Shown here one piece after another: positions 1-6,007 of a stretch of DNA of 8,858 bases (the stretch's first letter is position 1; every line of letters begins with the position of its first letter). The position numbers and the translations under genes were made by a program. Under the pieces are notes generated by a model that worked only from the letters and a program-made list of their open reading frames with translations, made no database searches and was not told where the DNA came from. The stretch is from Candidatus Woesearchaeota archaeon (lineage in GTDB: Archaea; Nanobdellota; Nanobdellia; Woesearchaeales; WAPJ01): contig WAPJ01000016.1 of assembly GCA_015520785.1 (NCBI GenBank), positions 1-8,858 on the forward strand, given 5' to 3'.

Positions 1-121
1 ATGCTATACAACCACTGACGGCCGTGTAGCGTGCCAGGCCAGCCTTGAGGATAACCTGCTGGTACCATTCGCTCAAGTCCTCCTGTTTCCGCACGGTCAA
101 GCCCTTCGTATCCTCCACCAT
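1..121 (-). CDS. proS: Prolyl-tRNA synthetase, N-terminal fragment (runs off left edge)
   Basis: This is the first 40 codons of a class II prolyl-tRNA synthetase, which charges tRNA-Pro in the cytoplasm. The translated start reads MVEDTKGLTVRKQEDLSEWY and continues QQVILKAGLARYTAVSGCIA. The pattern GLTV-K-E-SEWY-QVVLKAELADY-V-GC is the hallmark opening of the archaeal/eukaryotic form of the enzyme. The rest of the gene, including the class II motifs, lies outside the window. An in-frame ATG at 154 would add 11 residues. I prefer 121 because a CTTAAAAG box lies exactly 22 bases upstream, the same spacing as for two other genes here, and because homologues start close to GLTV. There is no Shine-Dalgarno sequence, which fits a leaderless mRNA. 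The identification rests on recognised residues, not a database search. Confidence 0.88.
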   Translation of the reverse strand, partial: MVEDTKGLTVRKQEDLSEWYQQVILKAGLARYTAVSGCIA

Positions 122-143
122 ACGCTCACGCACACACAGAGAG

Positions 144-151
144 CTTTTAAG
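144..151 (-). promoter_or_regulatory. TATA box of proS
   Basis: On the minus strand this reads CTTAAAAG, followed by exactly 22 bases and then the proS ATG at 121. An archaeal TATA box is centred about 26 bases before the transcription start, so the start would fall at or next to the A of ATG, giving a leaderless mRNA. The pilin gene has the same box and spacing, and the last seven bases (GCGTATG) are also identical. Confidence 0.65.
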
Positions 152-154
152 CAT

Positions 155-417
155 TATGCCCGGGAGAGCGGGTTTTCATCATCCACTCCCACGCCTAGTG
201 ATCATGCATTCCGCATGCACATTCACACGCTTATCCTCCTCTTATAAGATAGCATCCTCTTCAAACAGTTCAGCCATCAGGAGCATCATCAACCACCTCA
301 ATGAAATGAAAGGAAAACGAAGAGGAATAAGCTAGAGGGAATAAAATGAAAAAGGGGTAAGAGGAGAAGAGAGAAGGAAGAAAAGAATGGATCTACGAGA
401 AGGAGAAGCAGGCTTTT
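155..417. other. Spacer between pilin gene and proS
   Basis: I see no convincing gene here. The part next to the pilin stop (about 320-417) is very purine-rich on the plus strand, so it is pyrimidine- and T-rich on the coding minus strand, as expected of an archaeal oligo-U terminator region. At 241-248 there is a CTTATAAG box, a perfect palindrome identical to the srp54 promoter box. No gene starts at the expected distance on either strand; on the minus strand only a tiny ORF of a few codons follows. The 96-codon plus-strand frame through 45-335 runs antisense to proS and has no recognisable protein character. Confidence 0.5.
320..417 (-). terminator. Pyrimidine/T-rich tract after the pilin gene
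   Basis: Directly after the pilin stop codon the minus strand is almost free of purines for long stretches and contains several short T runs, including TTCTTTTCTTCC and CCCCTTTTTCATTTTATT. Archaeal RNA polymerase terminates at such U-rich stretches without needing a hairpin. No strong stem-loop is visible. This would end the four-gene minus-strand unit. Confidence 0.35.
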
Positions 418-873
418 TTACTTCTTCACACTATAAAGGATCTTCCCGTCGGCACAGTACGTGTCCTGCCCGGCCTTGATAAAAACGGGGATGACAACGA
501 CCTTCTCGGGCTGGCCGTACACGCTCGGATCATACGGGATATGCAAGCGCTTCACGCTCCCCGGTGGGATTTTCCGGTCAAGATCAATCGTGAACGTATC
601 CTCACTCCCAATAATATTCACGCGTTCCTTCACAATGGTTACTTCGCCCGCGTTCATGAGCGTAAGGCTCACCGTATTCCCATCAAACGAGAATGCGTAT
701 GCGCCTTCACGCGTCAAGTCTGGCGAGTCCAAGCGGGCATACTTGGCACAGCCAGCCGTCTCCATACCACCCGTCATGCTCACGCTCAAATAGGTGAAGA
801 CCACGCTCCCCAGCGCGACGGCGAACGCGATGAGGAGGATCGTGGCGACGAGCGGTGAGAGGCCGTGACGCAT
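418..873 (-). CDS. Archaeal type IV pilin-like protein
   Basis: A 151-residue pilin-like surface or membrane-anchored protein. It opens MRHGLSPLVATILLIAFAVA, the class III (prepilin) signal of archaeal pilins and archaellins: a short basic leader ending in Gly, presumably cut by a PibD/EppA-type peptidase before LSP, then one hydrophobic helix (residues 5-31) that anchors and packs the subunit. The rest (32-151) is a predicted beta-rich head with two cysteines (residues 42 and 140) that could form a disulfide. I chose the ATG at 873 because it gives the classic short leader and sits 22 bases behind a CTTAAAAG box. The frame stays open to an ATG at 936 that overlaps the transporter stop as ATGA and has an AAGGTGA ribosome binding site, which would add 21 residues (MSIITREGR...). 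Readthrough and an internal promoter could both operate. No pilus-assembly ATPase or platform gene is in the window. Confidence 0.82.
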   Translation of the reverse strand: MRHGLSPLVATILLIAFAVALGSVVFTYLSVSMTGGMETAGCAKYARLDSPDLTREGAYAFSFDGNTVSLTLMNAGEVTIVKERVNIIGSEDTFTIDLDRKIPPGSVKRLHIPYDPSVYGQPEKVVVIPVFIKAGQDTYCADGKILYSVKK

Positions 874-895
874 ACGCGGCACAACCCCCATCCTC

Positions 896-903
896 CTTTT
901 AAG
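896..903 (-). promoter_or_regulatory. TATA box for the short pilin start
   Basis: CTTAAAAG on the minus strand, exactly 22 bases before the ATG at 873. It lies inside the extended pilin reading frame, so it would be an internal operon promoter giving a leaderless pilin transcript. The match in box, spacing and terminal GCGTATG to the proS promoter argues against chance, though no transcript data are available. Confidence 0.5.
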
Positions 904-932
904 AGTTGTGCGTCCCTCACGAGTTATGATGC

Positions 933-2336
933 TCATGCCCTGCTCACCTTCTTCTTCACATGCGGCTGAACATGGAGCCTGCGGAAGCGTTCCTCTTCAA
1001 GCCTCCCTGTGAGGATACTCAAGAGGAGGAAGGGGATGAACGCGGTGAGGAGCGCAATGAAATGGCCAATGAGCAGATCACTCCCCGCGAGGCCGAGGAT
1101 GAGCAGCGTGAGGATAGGAGTAATGACTGCTGTGAGGAGGCTCATCGCCTGGCTGATCCTATGACGTTCCTCCCGCTGGAAGATGTCAAGCAAGAGCCTG
1201 CTCAGGGCAATCCCGCTCATGCCAAACCCGGCCATGCCGAGGAAGAGGATGAAGTAGGGGAAGAAGACGCGTGCCGCGTCAGGAATGAGCGTGGACTGCA
1301 TGCGGCTGAGGATGAACGCGGCGGGCACGGCGAGAATAAAGCCGAGGCCGAGGAGGAAGTAGCTTGTCCGCCCCCGCTTCCGCAAGACGAGCTGGTCGAA
1401 GAAGAGGGGGCTGAGCGTGCTCGTGAGGAGCGCGGCGGCGAAGAGGATGAGCACGGCTCCCGCATGCTGGTTGAACGTCTCATACGCGTCAATCACGATG
1501 AGCGGGGGATAGGCGAGTGCGAGCGCGCCCGTCAGACTGCCCGCGAGGAGGACGAGTCGTGCGAAAGGACTTTGGCTGAGGAGCACGTCGCGCAGCGTGC
1601 GGAAGGAGGGTTGCTGCATCTCCACCTCACGGTAGGGTGTGAGGATATACGTGAGATACGCGGCGAGGATGAGCAGGACGCCTGTCAGCGTGAAGTAGAG
1701 GCTGAAGGTGATTGTCGTCTGGAAGGCAAAGCTGCTGAGGATCATGGCCATGCTCGCGATGATCACACCATAATAGAGGAGCCAGCGTTGGAGGCCGTGC
1801 ACGGCATGCTTCGGCAGGACGCGTGGGAGGAGGAGGCGGCTGGCGCGCGCATACACGCCCGTGGCAGTGCTGAAGAGGATGATCAGCAGGGTGAGGAGCC
1901 AGGGTTGAGCGATAATGCTCGCGGCTCCCGTGAGGATGAAGAGGAAGCCTGCGATCACGCCAGCCGTATAGGCGAGACGCTTCACGTCCTCCGTCTTCTG
2001 GGCGAAGCGGGGGAGGAGTGCTTCAGCCAGGAGCGTGAAGGCATGCCGGAGCATGAGTGCAATGCCCGTGATGAGCAGACTCTGCGTGGTCGTATAGAGG
2101 AGGAGGGTGATGAGCGCGAGGCTTGTCAGGCCGTCAAGCGCCTGGTCGAGGATTGTCTTGAGCGTGTAGACGCGCGTGTTCGCTTCTGCTAGCGCGCGTT
2201 TTTCGCGTGGCGCTTCACGGGGGAGGGATGCGAGACGCTGCCGGTCCTCACGCTTCGCCTGGCGGACGCCCTCCCTCAGGGTTGGTGCCGTCTGAACGTG
2301 TTCTTCAACCCTGCGACTGCCGAGATAGATGGGCAT
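933..2336 (-). CDS. MFS-like 12-segment membrane transporter
   Basis: A 467-residue polytopic membrane protein. After a charged N-terminal tail of about 60 residues, probably cytoplasmic, I count twelve hydrophobic segments near residues 64-82, 85-107, 121-140, 145-163, 184-202, 210-232, 259-283, 292-314, 325-344, 356-385, 398-417 and 421-443. They form two halves of six separated by a polar loop (233-258), the layout of the major facilitator superfamily. Basic loops after segments 2 and 8 (LPRFAQKTEDVKR and LVLRKRGRTS) stand where MFS carriers have their signature loops, but the canonical motif is degenerate. The substrate cannot be inferred. The start at 2336 follows GGTGATC by four bases. 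Its stop overlaps the longer pilin start as ATGA, so the two may be translationally coupled. The MFS assignment rests on topology rather than clear motifs. Confidence 0.72.
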   Translation of the reverse strand: MPIYLGSRRVEEHVQTAPTLREGVRQAKREDRQRLASLPREAPREKRALAEANTRVYTLKTILDQALDGLTSLALITLLLYTTTQSLLITGIALMLRHAFTLLAEALLPRFAQKTEDVKRLAYTAGVIAGFLFILTGAASIIAQPWLLTLLIILFSTATGVYARASRLLLPRVLPKHAVHGLQRWLLYYGVIIASMAMILSSFAFQTTITFSLYFTLTGVLLILAAYLTYILTPYREVEMQQPSFRTLRDVLLSQSPFARLVLLAGSLTGALALAYPPLIVIDAYETFNQHAGAVLILFAAALLTSTLSPLFFDQLVLRKRGRTSYFLLGLGFILAVPAAFILSRMQSTLIPDAARVFFPYFILFLGMAGFGMSGIALSRLLLDIFQREERHRISQAMSLLTAVITPILTLLILGLAGSDLLIGHFIALLTAFIPFLLLSILTGRLEEERFRRLHVQPHVKKKVSRA

Positions 2337-2340
2337 GCAT

Positions 2341-2347
2341 GATCACC
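2341..2347 (-). promoter_or_regulatory. Ribosome binding site of the transporter gene
   Basis: The minus strand reads GGTGATC, complementary to the 3' end of archaeal 16S rRNA, four bases before the ATG at 2336. It fixes the start and fits an operon-internal gene, unlike the leaderless promoter-proximal genes. The 64-base gap between the ATPase stop and this start holds no TATA box at the usual spacing. Confidence 0.5.
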
Positions 2348-2400
2348 ATACACTTTCTTTCTCCACCCTATGCGTGGGGAGGAGAACTGTTTTTCCCTGC

Positions 2401-3210
2401 TTAGATGAGGGCGGGCTGACCGCCATACAATGCTTTGAACGTGCCATTACTATACTCGAGTGTGAAGACGTCCGTGTTCGCCGCGGTCGCGCGCATCTTG
2501 ACAATCCTAATCTCACGGCTCACCTTCCGATGACGCTCAACCAGGTCGAGGGCGATGACGCCATCCGCAAGGAAGCTCTCCACACCATACTCCGCATACT
2601 TGTCCCGTGTGAGTGGGCGTTCGGCGATGAGGAACGTGGTAAGCTCGAGATCACGGAAGTATTCAAAGAGGTAGAAGAGTTCTGCGCGAGGATTATCAAA
2701 ATGGCTGATCACGTAGAGGGCGGAGAGACTGTCCAGCGTGAAGAGTTCCAAGTCTCCCTTCTCCTTCATCTTCCGGAGGATATTCTTGATCACGTTCAAC
2801 CATTCACCACTCGCGCCAAGCGTAGCATTCTTCACCTCCTTGCGAATAGCCGCGAGGTCGATGAGGATGAGACTCCCCTCACCACTCTCCCGTATCGTAT
2901 TCAAGACGCTCGCCAAGTCCTGAATATTATTAATAATATACACGCTGATCGCATTCATATCATACCCCATGTTAATCATATGATTCAAGAGGCTCTCACT
3001 ACTCTGTTCTAACGTGAGGTAGAGGGCGACACGCTTATTCTCCCGTACCTCATGATAGAGGATGTTGAACGTGAGACTGCTCTTCATCGTCCCCGCTGTG
3101 CCGCTGAAGAGGACGATATGCCCCTTCGGGATGCCACCCTCCATTTCCTCATCGAAATGTTCAATCCATGTGCGGATGCGTTCAATCTGTCCCTTCTCGC
3201 TGATCAGCAT
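2401..3210 (-). CDS. KaiC/RadA-superfamily ATPase
   Basis: A 269-residue single-domain P-loop ATPase of the KaiC-like (RecA/RadA superfamily) group common in archaea. Visible landmarks are the Walker A loop GTAGTMKSS (residues 37-45), a LEQS segment with the presumed catalytic glutamate (around 68), a Walker B strand ending in LFTLDSLSAL (Asp near 160), and a C-terminal IVKMRAT stretch matching the K-M-R-G-T motif of KaiC domains. Such proteins act as ATP-dependent switches or assembly factors; ArlH of the archaellum is one relative. The frame extends upstream to 3294 inside the propeller gene, but I place the start at 3210 because GGGTGA lies seven bases before it and the upstream residues look non-homologous. 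The gap to the propeller stop is 7 bases, so the two are almost certainly co-translated. The exact role is unknown. A pilus- or archaellum-like assembly role is conceivable given the downstream pilin gene, but unproven. Confidence 0.8.
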   Translation of the reverse strand: MLISEKGQIERIRTWIEHFDEEMEGGIPKGHIVLFSGTAGTMKSSLTFNILYHEVRENKRVALYLTLEQSSESLLNHMINMGYDMNAISVYIINNIQDLASVLNTIRESGEGSLILIDLAAIRKEVKNATLGASGEWLNVIKNILRKMKEKGDLELFTLDSLSALYVISHFDNPRAELFYLFEYFRDLELTTFLIAERPLTRDKYAEYGVESFLADGVIALDLVERHRKVSREIRIVKMRATAANTDVFTLEYSNGTFKALYGGQPALI

Positions 3211-3217
3211 AGGCCGT

Positions 3218-3223
3218 TCACCC
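3218..3223 (-). promoter_or_regulatory. Ribosome binding site of the KaiC-like gene
   Basis: GGGTGA on the minus strand, whose TGA is also the stop codon of the propeller gene, lies seven bases before the ATG at 3210. The shared TGA suggests termination-reinitiation coupling and supports the shorter start. Confidence 0.5.
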
Positions 3224-4420
3224 TTCAAGCGTATAGCGTTTCGCATAGGCAATGCCATGATGCGTGAGCGCGACGATAACACCCTGACGGTCATTCAACT
3301 CCCAGGCTTCCGTAGAGAGGATCATCCCACCCAGTTCCTCCCTGGCGAGGAGTTTTGCAAAATAGCCTGCCACGCTCTCATGCGCCTCCTCGTCAACGAG
3401 GAGTGCTTGTTGGAGCATGCTCGCAGCGGCAACATTCACGGCTGGCACGAAGTCAGGCTGCGGGCTAAAAGTATAGAGGATGCCATCATAACTCCCGACG
3501 AAGAGTTCTTTGAGACCGTCACGATTAATATCATACACGGCGGGCCGCGCGGTAATCCAGAAGTCCGTCTCGTACGACCATTCGCGCACGCCATACTCGT
3601 CCAGTACGTAAAGGCTATCATCCGTACTCCCAAAGATGATATCCGTAATCCCATCCCCGTTCAGATCATCCATGCGCGGCTGGGAGAGGATGCTCCCACC
3701 CGTCTTATACTGCCAGACGAGACGCCCATCACTCGTCAATGCGTGGAAGATGCCGTCATGACTCCCGAAGGTGATGAGGAGGATACCCTCACGGACGCGT
3801 CGCGCAGCTGGCGTGGCATGCACTGCTGCCGAGGCGTATGCCCATTTCTTGACGAGCACGCCGCGGAAGATGCTCACGGCTTCAACGCCACGCTCGGTGG
3901 GGATGATGGCGAGACTCTCCTCGGGGAGCCAGAGGGGTGCTGCGAGTGCTTCAGCGTCAAGCTGGAGCGTGTCCTTCACCTGTCCATTCCGCGCGAGGAG
4001 GATCAGCTTGAGGCCGGTCGCGATGAGAATGCCCTCGTCCGTCACGCTCACGCCGGCAAGCTCACTCTCCAGGCTGATCAGCCTCCGACGGGATTTTTTT
4101 ATCCGCCAGACGTTCCCCCCGCGCGTGCCAATCAGGAGGCCATCCTGATCGTGGATGAGACTGATAATGGCCGGGGCGTGCTCGAGGTCGAGGAAGAGAT
4201 TGCTCACCGTGACTTCCTCGCTCGTCTCGAGCGGGATGCGTTCCGCGTGCGCTGCCGTCTGCTTACCATCCGCGAAGGGGAAGCGGACGATCATGAGCTC
4301 CCCCTCCTTGGTTCCATACGCGACTTGGACGAGTGGTTGCGTGGTGAGGAGGACGGGTGGCGTGGTTGGTGTCCTCCCAGTCTGCATGCTGCTCACCGCT
4401 TCGCGGACATGTCGGCCCAT
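3218..4420 (-). CDS. Cytosolic FG-GAP/PQQ-like beta-propeller protein
   Basis: A 400-residue repeat protein predicted to fold as a beta-propeller. Two blades carry FG-GAP-type calcium-loop motifs: DLNGDGITDIIFGSTDDSLY (about residues 252-271) and DINRDGLKELFVGSYDGIL (about 297-315). Earlier PQQ/WD-like blades end in GTKEGELMIV, GTRGGNVWRI and GSHDGIFHAL followed by DGRLVWQYKTGG. There is no signal peptide or membrane helix, so it should act inside the cell, whereas most FG-GAP proteins are exported. The last 75 or so residues, after the final blade, form a helical and mixed tail of unknown type. The ATG at 4420 is preceded by CAGGAG and a TTTTTAAG box 25 bases upstream. The frame stays open to 4516, but the extra residues look like spacer. 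It is probably first in an operon with the KaiC-like ATPase. A sensor or scaffold role for that ATPase is inference. Confidence 0.75.
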   Translation of the reverse strand: MGRHVREAVSSMQTGRTPTTPPVLLTTQPLVQVAYGTKEGELMIVRFPFADGKQTAAHAERIPLETSEEVTVSNLFLDLEHAPAIISLIHDQDGLLIGTRGGNVWRIKKSRRRLISLESELAGVSVTDEGILIATGLKLILLARNGQVKDTLQLDAEALAAPLWLPEESLAIIPTERGVEAVSIFRGVLVKKWAYASAAVHATPAARRVREGILLITFGSHDGIFHALTSDGRLVWQYKTGGSILSQPRMDDLNGDGITDIIFGSTDDSLYVLDEYGVREWSYETDFWITARPAVYDINRDGLKELFVGSYDGILYTFSPQPDFVPAVNVAAASMLQQALLVDEEAHESVAGYFAKLLAREELGGMILSTEAWELNDRQGVIVALTHHGIAYAKRYTLEG

Positions 4421-4861
4421 TAACTCCTGCTTAAACCCCCTCAGCCTTAAAAATGGAGGGGTGCCACTCGCGAGGAGAGAGTAAGGAGGGAGTGTATCTT
4501 TTTCGGATAAAACCATTTTCCATATTCTTCACATTCAGCCTTTCTTATCAGCCACCCATACTCCGCACTCATCCTTCTCGTATGATGACCTCCTCGGAGA
4601 GGGGAAGATCTTGCTGGGAGACTCGCAGACACTATCATGGTTGGTATGTATGATGCCCTACTCTGAGAAGGGAAGAGGTAGGGAAGGCTCGTCGAAAAGC
4701 ATGGAGAAGAGAAGGGTAGAAATGAAGAGTGAAGATGCGAAGAAGCCAAGAGCAAAGGGAAAGGTAAAGGGAAAGAAGGATTGGGAGAAAAGAGTAAGAA
4801 TGAAGAGTGAAGGAGAGGCCTGTCTCCTTCTTCTCAAGGAAAAGGTTGGAGGAGAGGAAGA
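4421..4861. other. Divergent intergenic region, purine-rich toward the NFACT-R gene
   Basis: This 440-base region separates the minus-strand operon from the plus-strand genes and must hold promoters for both. From about 4655 onward the plus strand is strikingly purine-rich and low in complexity. The 14-base sequence AATGAAGAGTGAAG occurs at 4721-4734 and again at 4799-4812, 78 bases apart. A lysine-rich frame from the ATG at 4701 to 4865 (54 residues) overlaps the next start as ATGA, but its sequence simply mirrors the purine bias, so I do not call it a gene. No RNA gene or strong stem-loop was recognised. Confidence 0.45.
4446..4453 (-). promoter_or_regulatory. Probable TATA box of the propeller operon
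   Basis: TTTTTAAG on the minus strand, 25 bases before the ATG at 4420. This predicts a leader of only about three bases. A short GGAG lies between it and the start. It is a weaker match than the proS, pilin and srp54 boxes. Confidence 0.4.
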
Positions 4862-5725
4862 ATGAAGCGTGATGAGAGAAGGAGAGGGGAAGGGTTAAAA
4901 GAAGAAGCGGAATGCAGGATTCTCCTGATGGATGTGCCGTTCGAAGTGGGGAGGCGCGTGGAGGATCTCGCCTCGGAAGCATTCGCGGAGGCGAAGCGGT
5001 TGAAGAAGAAGCTGAAGGGCGTGGAAGAAGCACTCGAGCGGTTACAACGCTTGGAGGAGAAGCCGCGGGAGAAGCAGGTGGAGCGGGTGGAGAAGAAGGC
5101 CTATTGGTTTATGCGCTACCGGTGGATGCTCGGCGAGGATTACCTCCTGGTCGGGGGGCGGAGTGCCGAGCAGAATGAGGAACTCATCAAACGCGTCCTG
5201 AGGAGGGATGATCTTATCTTCCATGCAGAACTCCCGGGGAGTCCCTTCGTCATCCTCCGGGGTGGGACGCATGAGGAGAGTATGCATGCAGCCGCTCGGC
5301 TTACCGCGATTGGCAGCCGCGCGTGGCGTGAAGGCCTCGCAAGCATCAGGGTGTTTCACGTGAAGCCCGAGCAGGTGAGTAAGCATGCGCGTGCGGGCGA
5401 GTACATGGGGAAGGGGAGCTTCATGATTTACGGTGAGAAGACCTTTCATGATGTTGAATTGAGTATGGGCCTCATGATCATCCTCATTAAGGGTGCGCCA
5501 TACGTTATGCCCACCTTCCGTCGGGAGGAGGCGTTCGCCTGGCTCACGCCCGGCAGAGTGGAGCAGGGTGTTCTCGCGAGGCGGATTCGCGACTGGCTGC
5601 GCGAGAAGAATATCCTCCTCGTGACGGATGAGATCCTCCAGGCACTCCCACCCGGCCCCGCGGATATAATCTTCCTTGATCGGCTGGTCAAGCGGGATCG
5701 GAGCGTTAAGCACGCACTCGGATAG
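4862..5725 (+). CDS. RqcH/NEMF-family protein reduced to coiled coil and NFACT-R domain
   Basis: A 287-residue protein matching only the C-terminal half of the RqcH/Tae2/NEMF (NFACT) family, which binds stalled large ribosomal subunits in ribosome-associated quality control. A charged helix (about 37-80, with KRLKKKLKGVEEALERL) corresponds to the end of the coiled coil. The NFACT-R (DUF814) domain follows at about 82-195, with WFMRYRWM, GRSAEQNEELIKR, HAELPGSPFVIL and KPEQVSKHARAGEYMGKGSF, all close to the family consensus. The last 90 or so residues resemble the region after it. The NFACT-N and helix-hairpin-helix parts, roughly 400 residues in full-length archaeal members, are absent, and nothing upstream encodes them. 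The start at 4862 follows a GGAGGAGAGG stretch. An alternative ATG at 4928 lies 26 bases after GTTAAAAG (4894-4901) and would drop 22 low-complexity residues. It could be a standalone NFACT-R protein or half of a split gene. Confidence 0.85.
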   Translation: MKRDERRRGEGLKEEAECRILLMDVPFEVGRRVEDLASEAFAEAKRLKKKLKGVEEALERLQRLEEKPREKQVERVEKKAYWFMRYRWMLGEDYLLVGGRSAEQNEELIKRVLRRDDLIFHAELPGSPFVILRGGTHEESMHAAARLTAIGSRAWREGLASIRVFHVKPEQVSKHARAGEYMGKGSFMIYGEKTFHDVELSMGLMIILIKGAPYVMPTFRREEAFAWLTPGRVEQGVLARRIRDWLREKNILLVTDEILQALPPGPADIIFLDRLVKRDRSVKHALG

Positions 5726-5735
5726 GAGGAGAGGA

Positions 5736-5830
5736 AGCGTCATCCTTTCCCTCTCACCACCCCCACTATTTCTTCATCTCCCTCCCCCTTCTTTATCTCC
5801 TCATTTAATCATCTTCTCCTCTTCCAGCAT
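5736..5830 (+). terminator. Pyrimidine-rich tract after the NFACT-R gene
   Basis: Starting about ten bases after the stop codon, roughly 90 bases are almost entirely C and T with several T-rich stretches, such as CCTTCTTTATCTCCTCATTT. This is the expected form of an archaeal U-rich termination region and mirrors the tract after the pilin gene on the other strand. No GC-rich hairpin precedes it. Confidence 0.35.
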
Positions 5831-5977
5831 ATTCTTCTTTGGAGTTTCTCCGTCTTTAACTCATCTTCCTCCAGATACGTATGTGAGGTGAGGCGAGGTT
5901 TAGGGAAAAGAAGATGGAAGGAGAAGAAGAGAAAAAGATAGGGGGGATAAGGAAGAAAGGGAAGGTGAGGGCAAGCG

Positions 5978-5985
5978 CTTATAAG
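5978..5985 (+). promoter_or_regulatory. TATA box of srp54
   Basis: CTTATAAG followed by exactly 22 bases and the ATG at 6008. It predicts a leaderless srp54 mRNA; there is no Shine-Dalgarno sequence before the ATG. A purine-rich tract (about 5886-5970) lies just upstream. Confidence 0.7.
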
Positions 5986-6007
5986 CTCAGCAGTAATCCA
6001 GTGGATT

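Noticed and set aside
250..300. Possible C/D-box guide RNA (TGATGATG and CTGA motifs on the minus strand)
   Set aside because: The motifs are near-matches with poor spacing and no second C'/D' pair; such short patterns occur by chance.
45..335. A 96-codon plus-strand frame at the left edge
   Set aside because: It is antisense to the recognisable proS start and runs through spacer; composition is serine/arginine-rich without a motif.
960..2192. A 410-codon open frame on the plus strand, rich in Glu and Arg
   Set aside because: It is antisense to the membrane transporter; the minus-strand frame gives twelve clean hydrophobic segments, while this one is a repetitive acidic product of the GAG/CTC codon bias.
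3062..4423. A 453-codon plus-strand frame across the propeller and ATPase joint
   Set aside because: The minus strand encodes FG-GAP repeats and a Walker A loop here. The plus-strand product has no recognisable features and spans two real genes.
4421..4516. Upstream start at 4516 for the propeller gene
   Set aside because: The added 32 residues span the probable TATA box and read like spacer; the ATG at 4420 has a GGAG and a suitable TATA distance.
5042..5743. A 233-codon minus-strand frame
   Set aside because: It mirrors the NFACT-R gene, whose plus-strand product matches the family consensus along its length.
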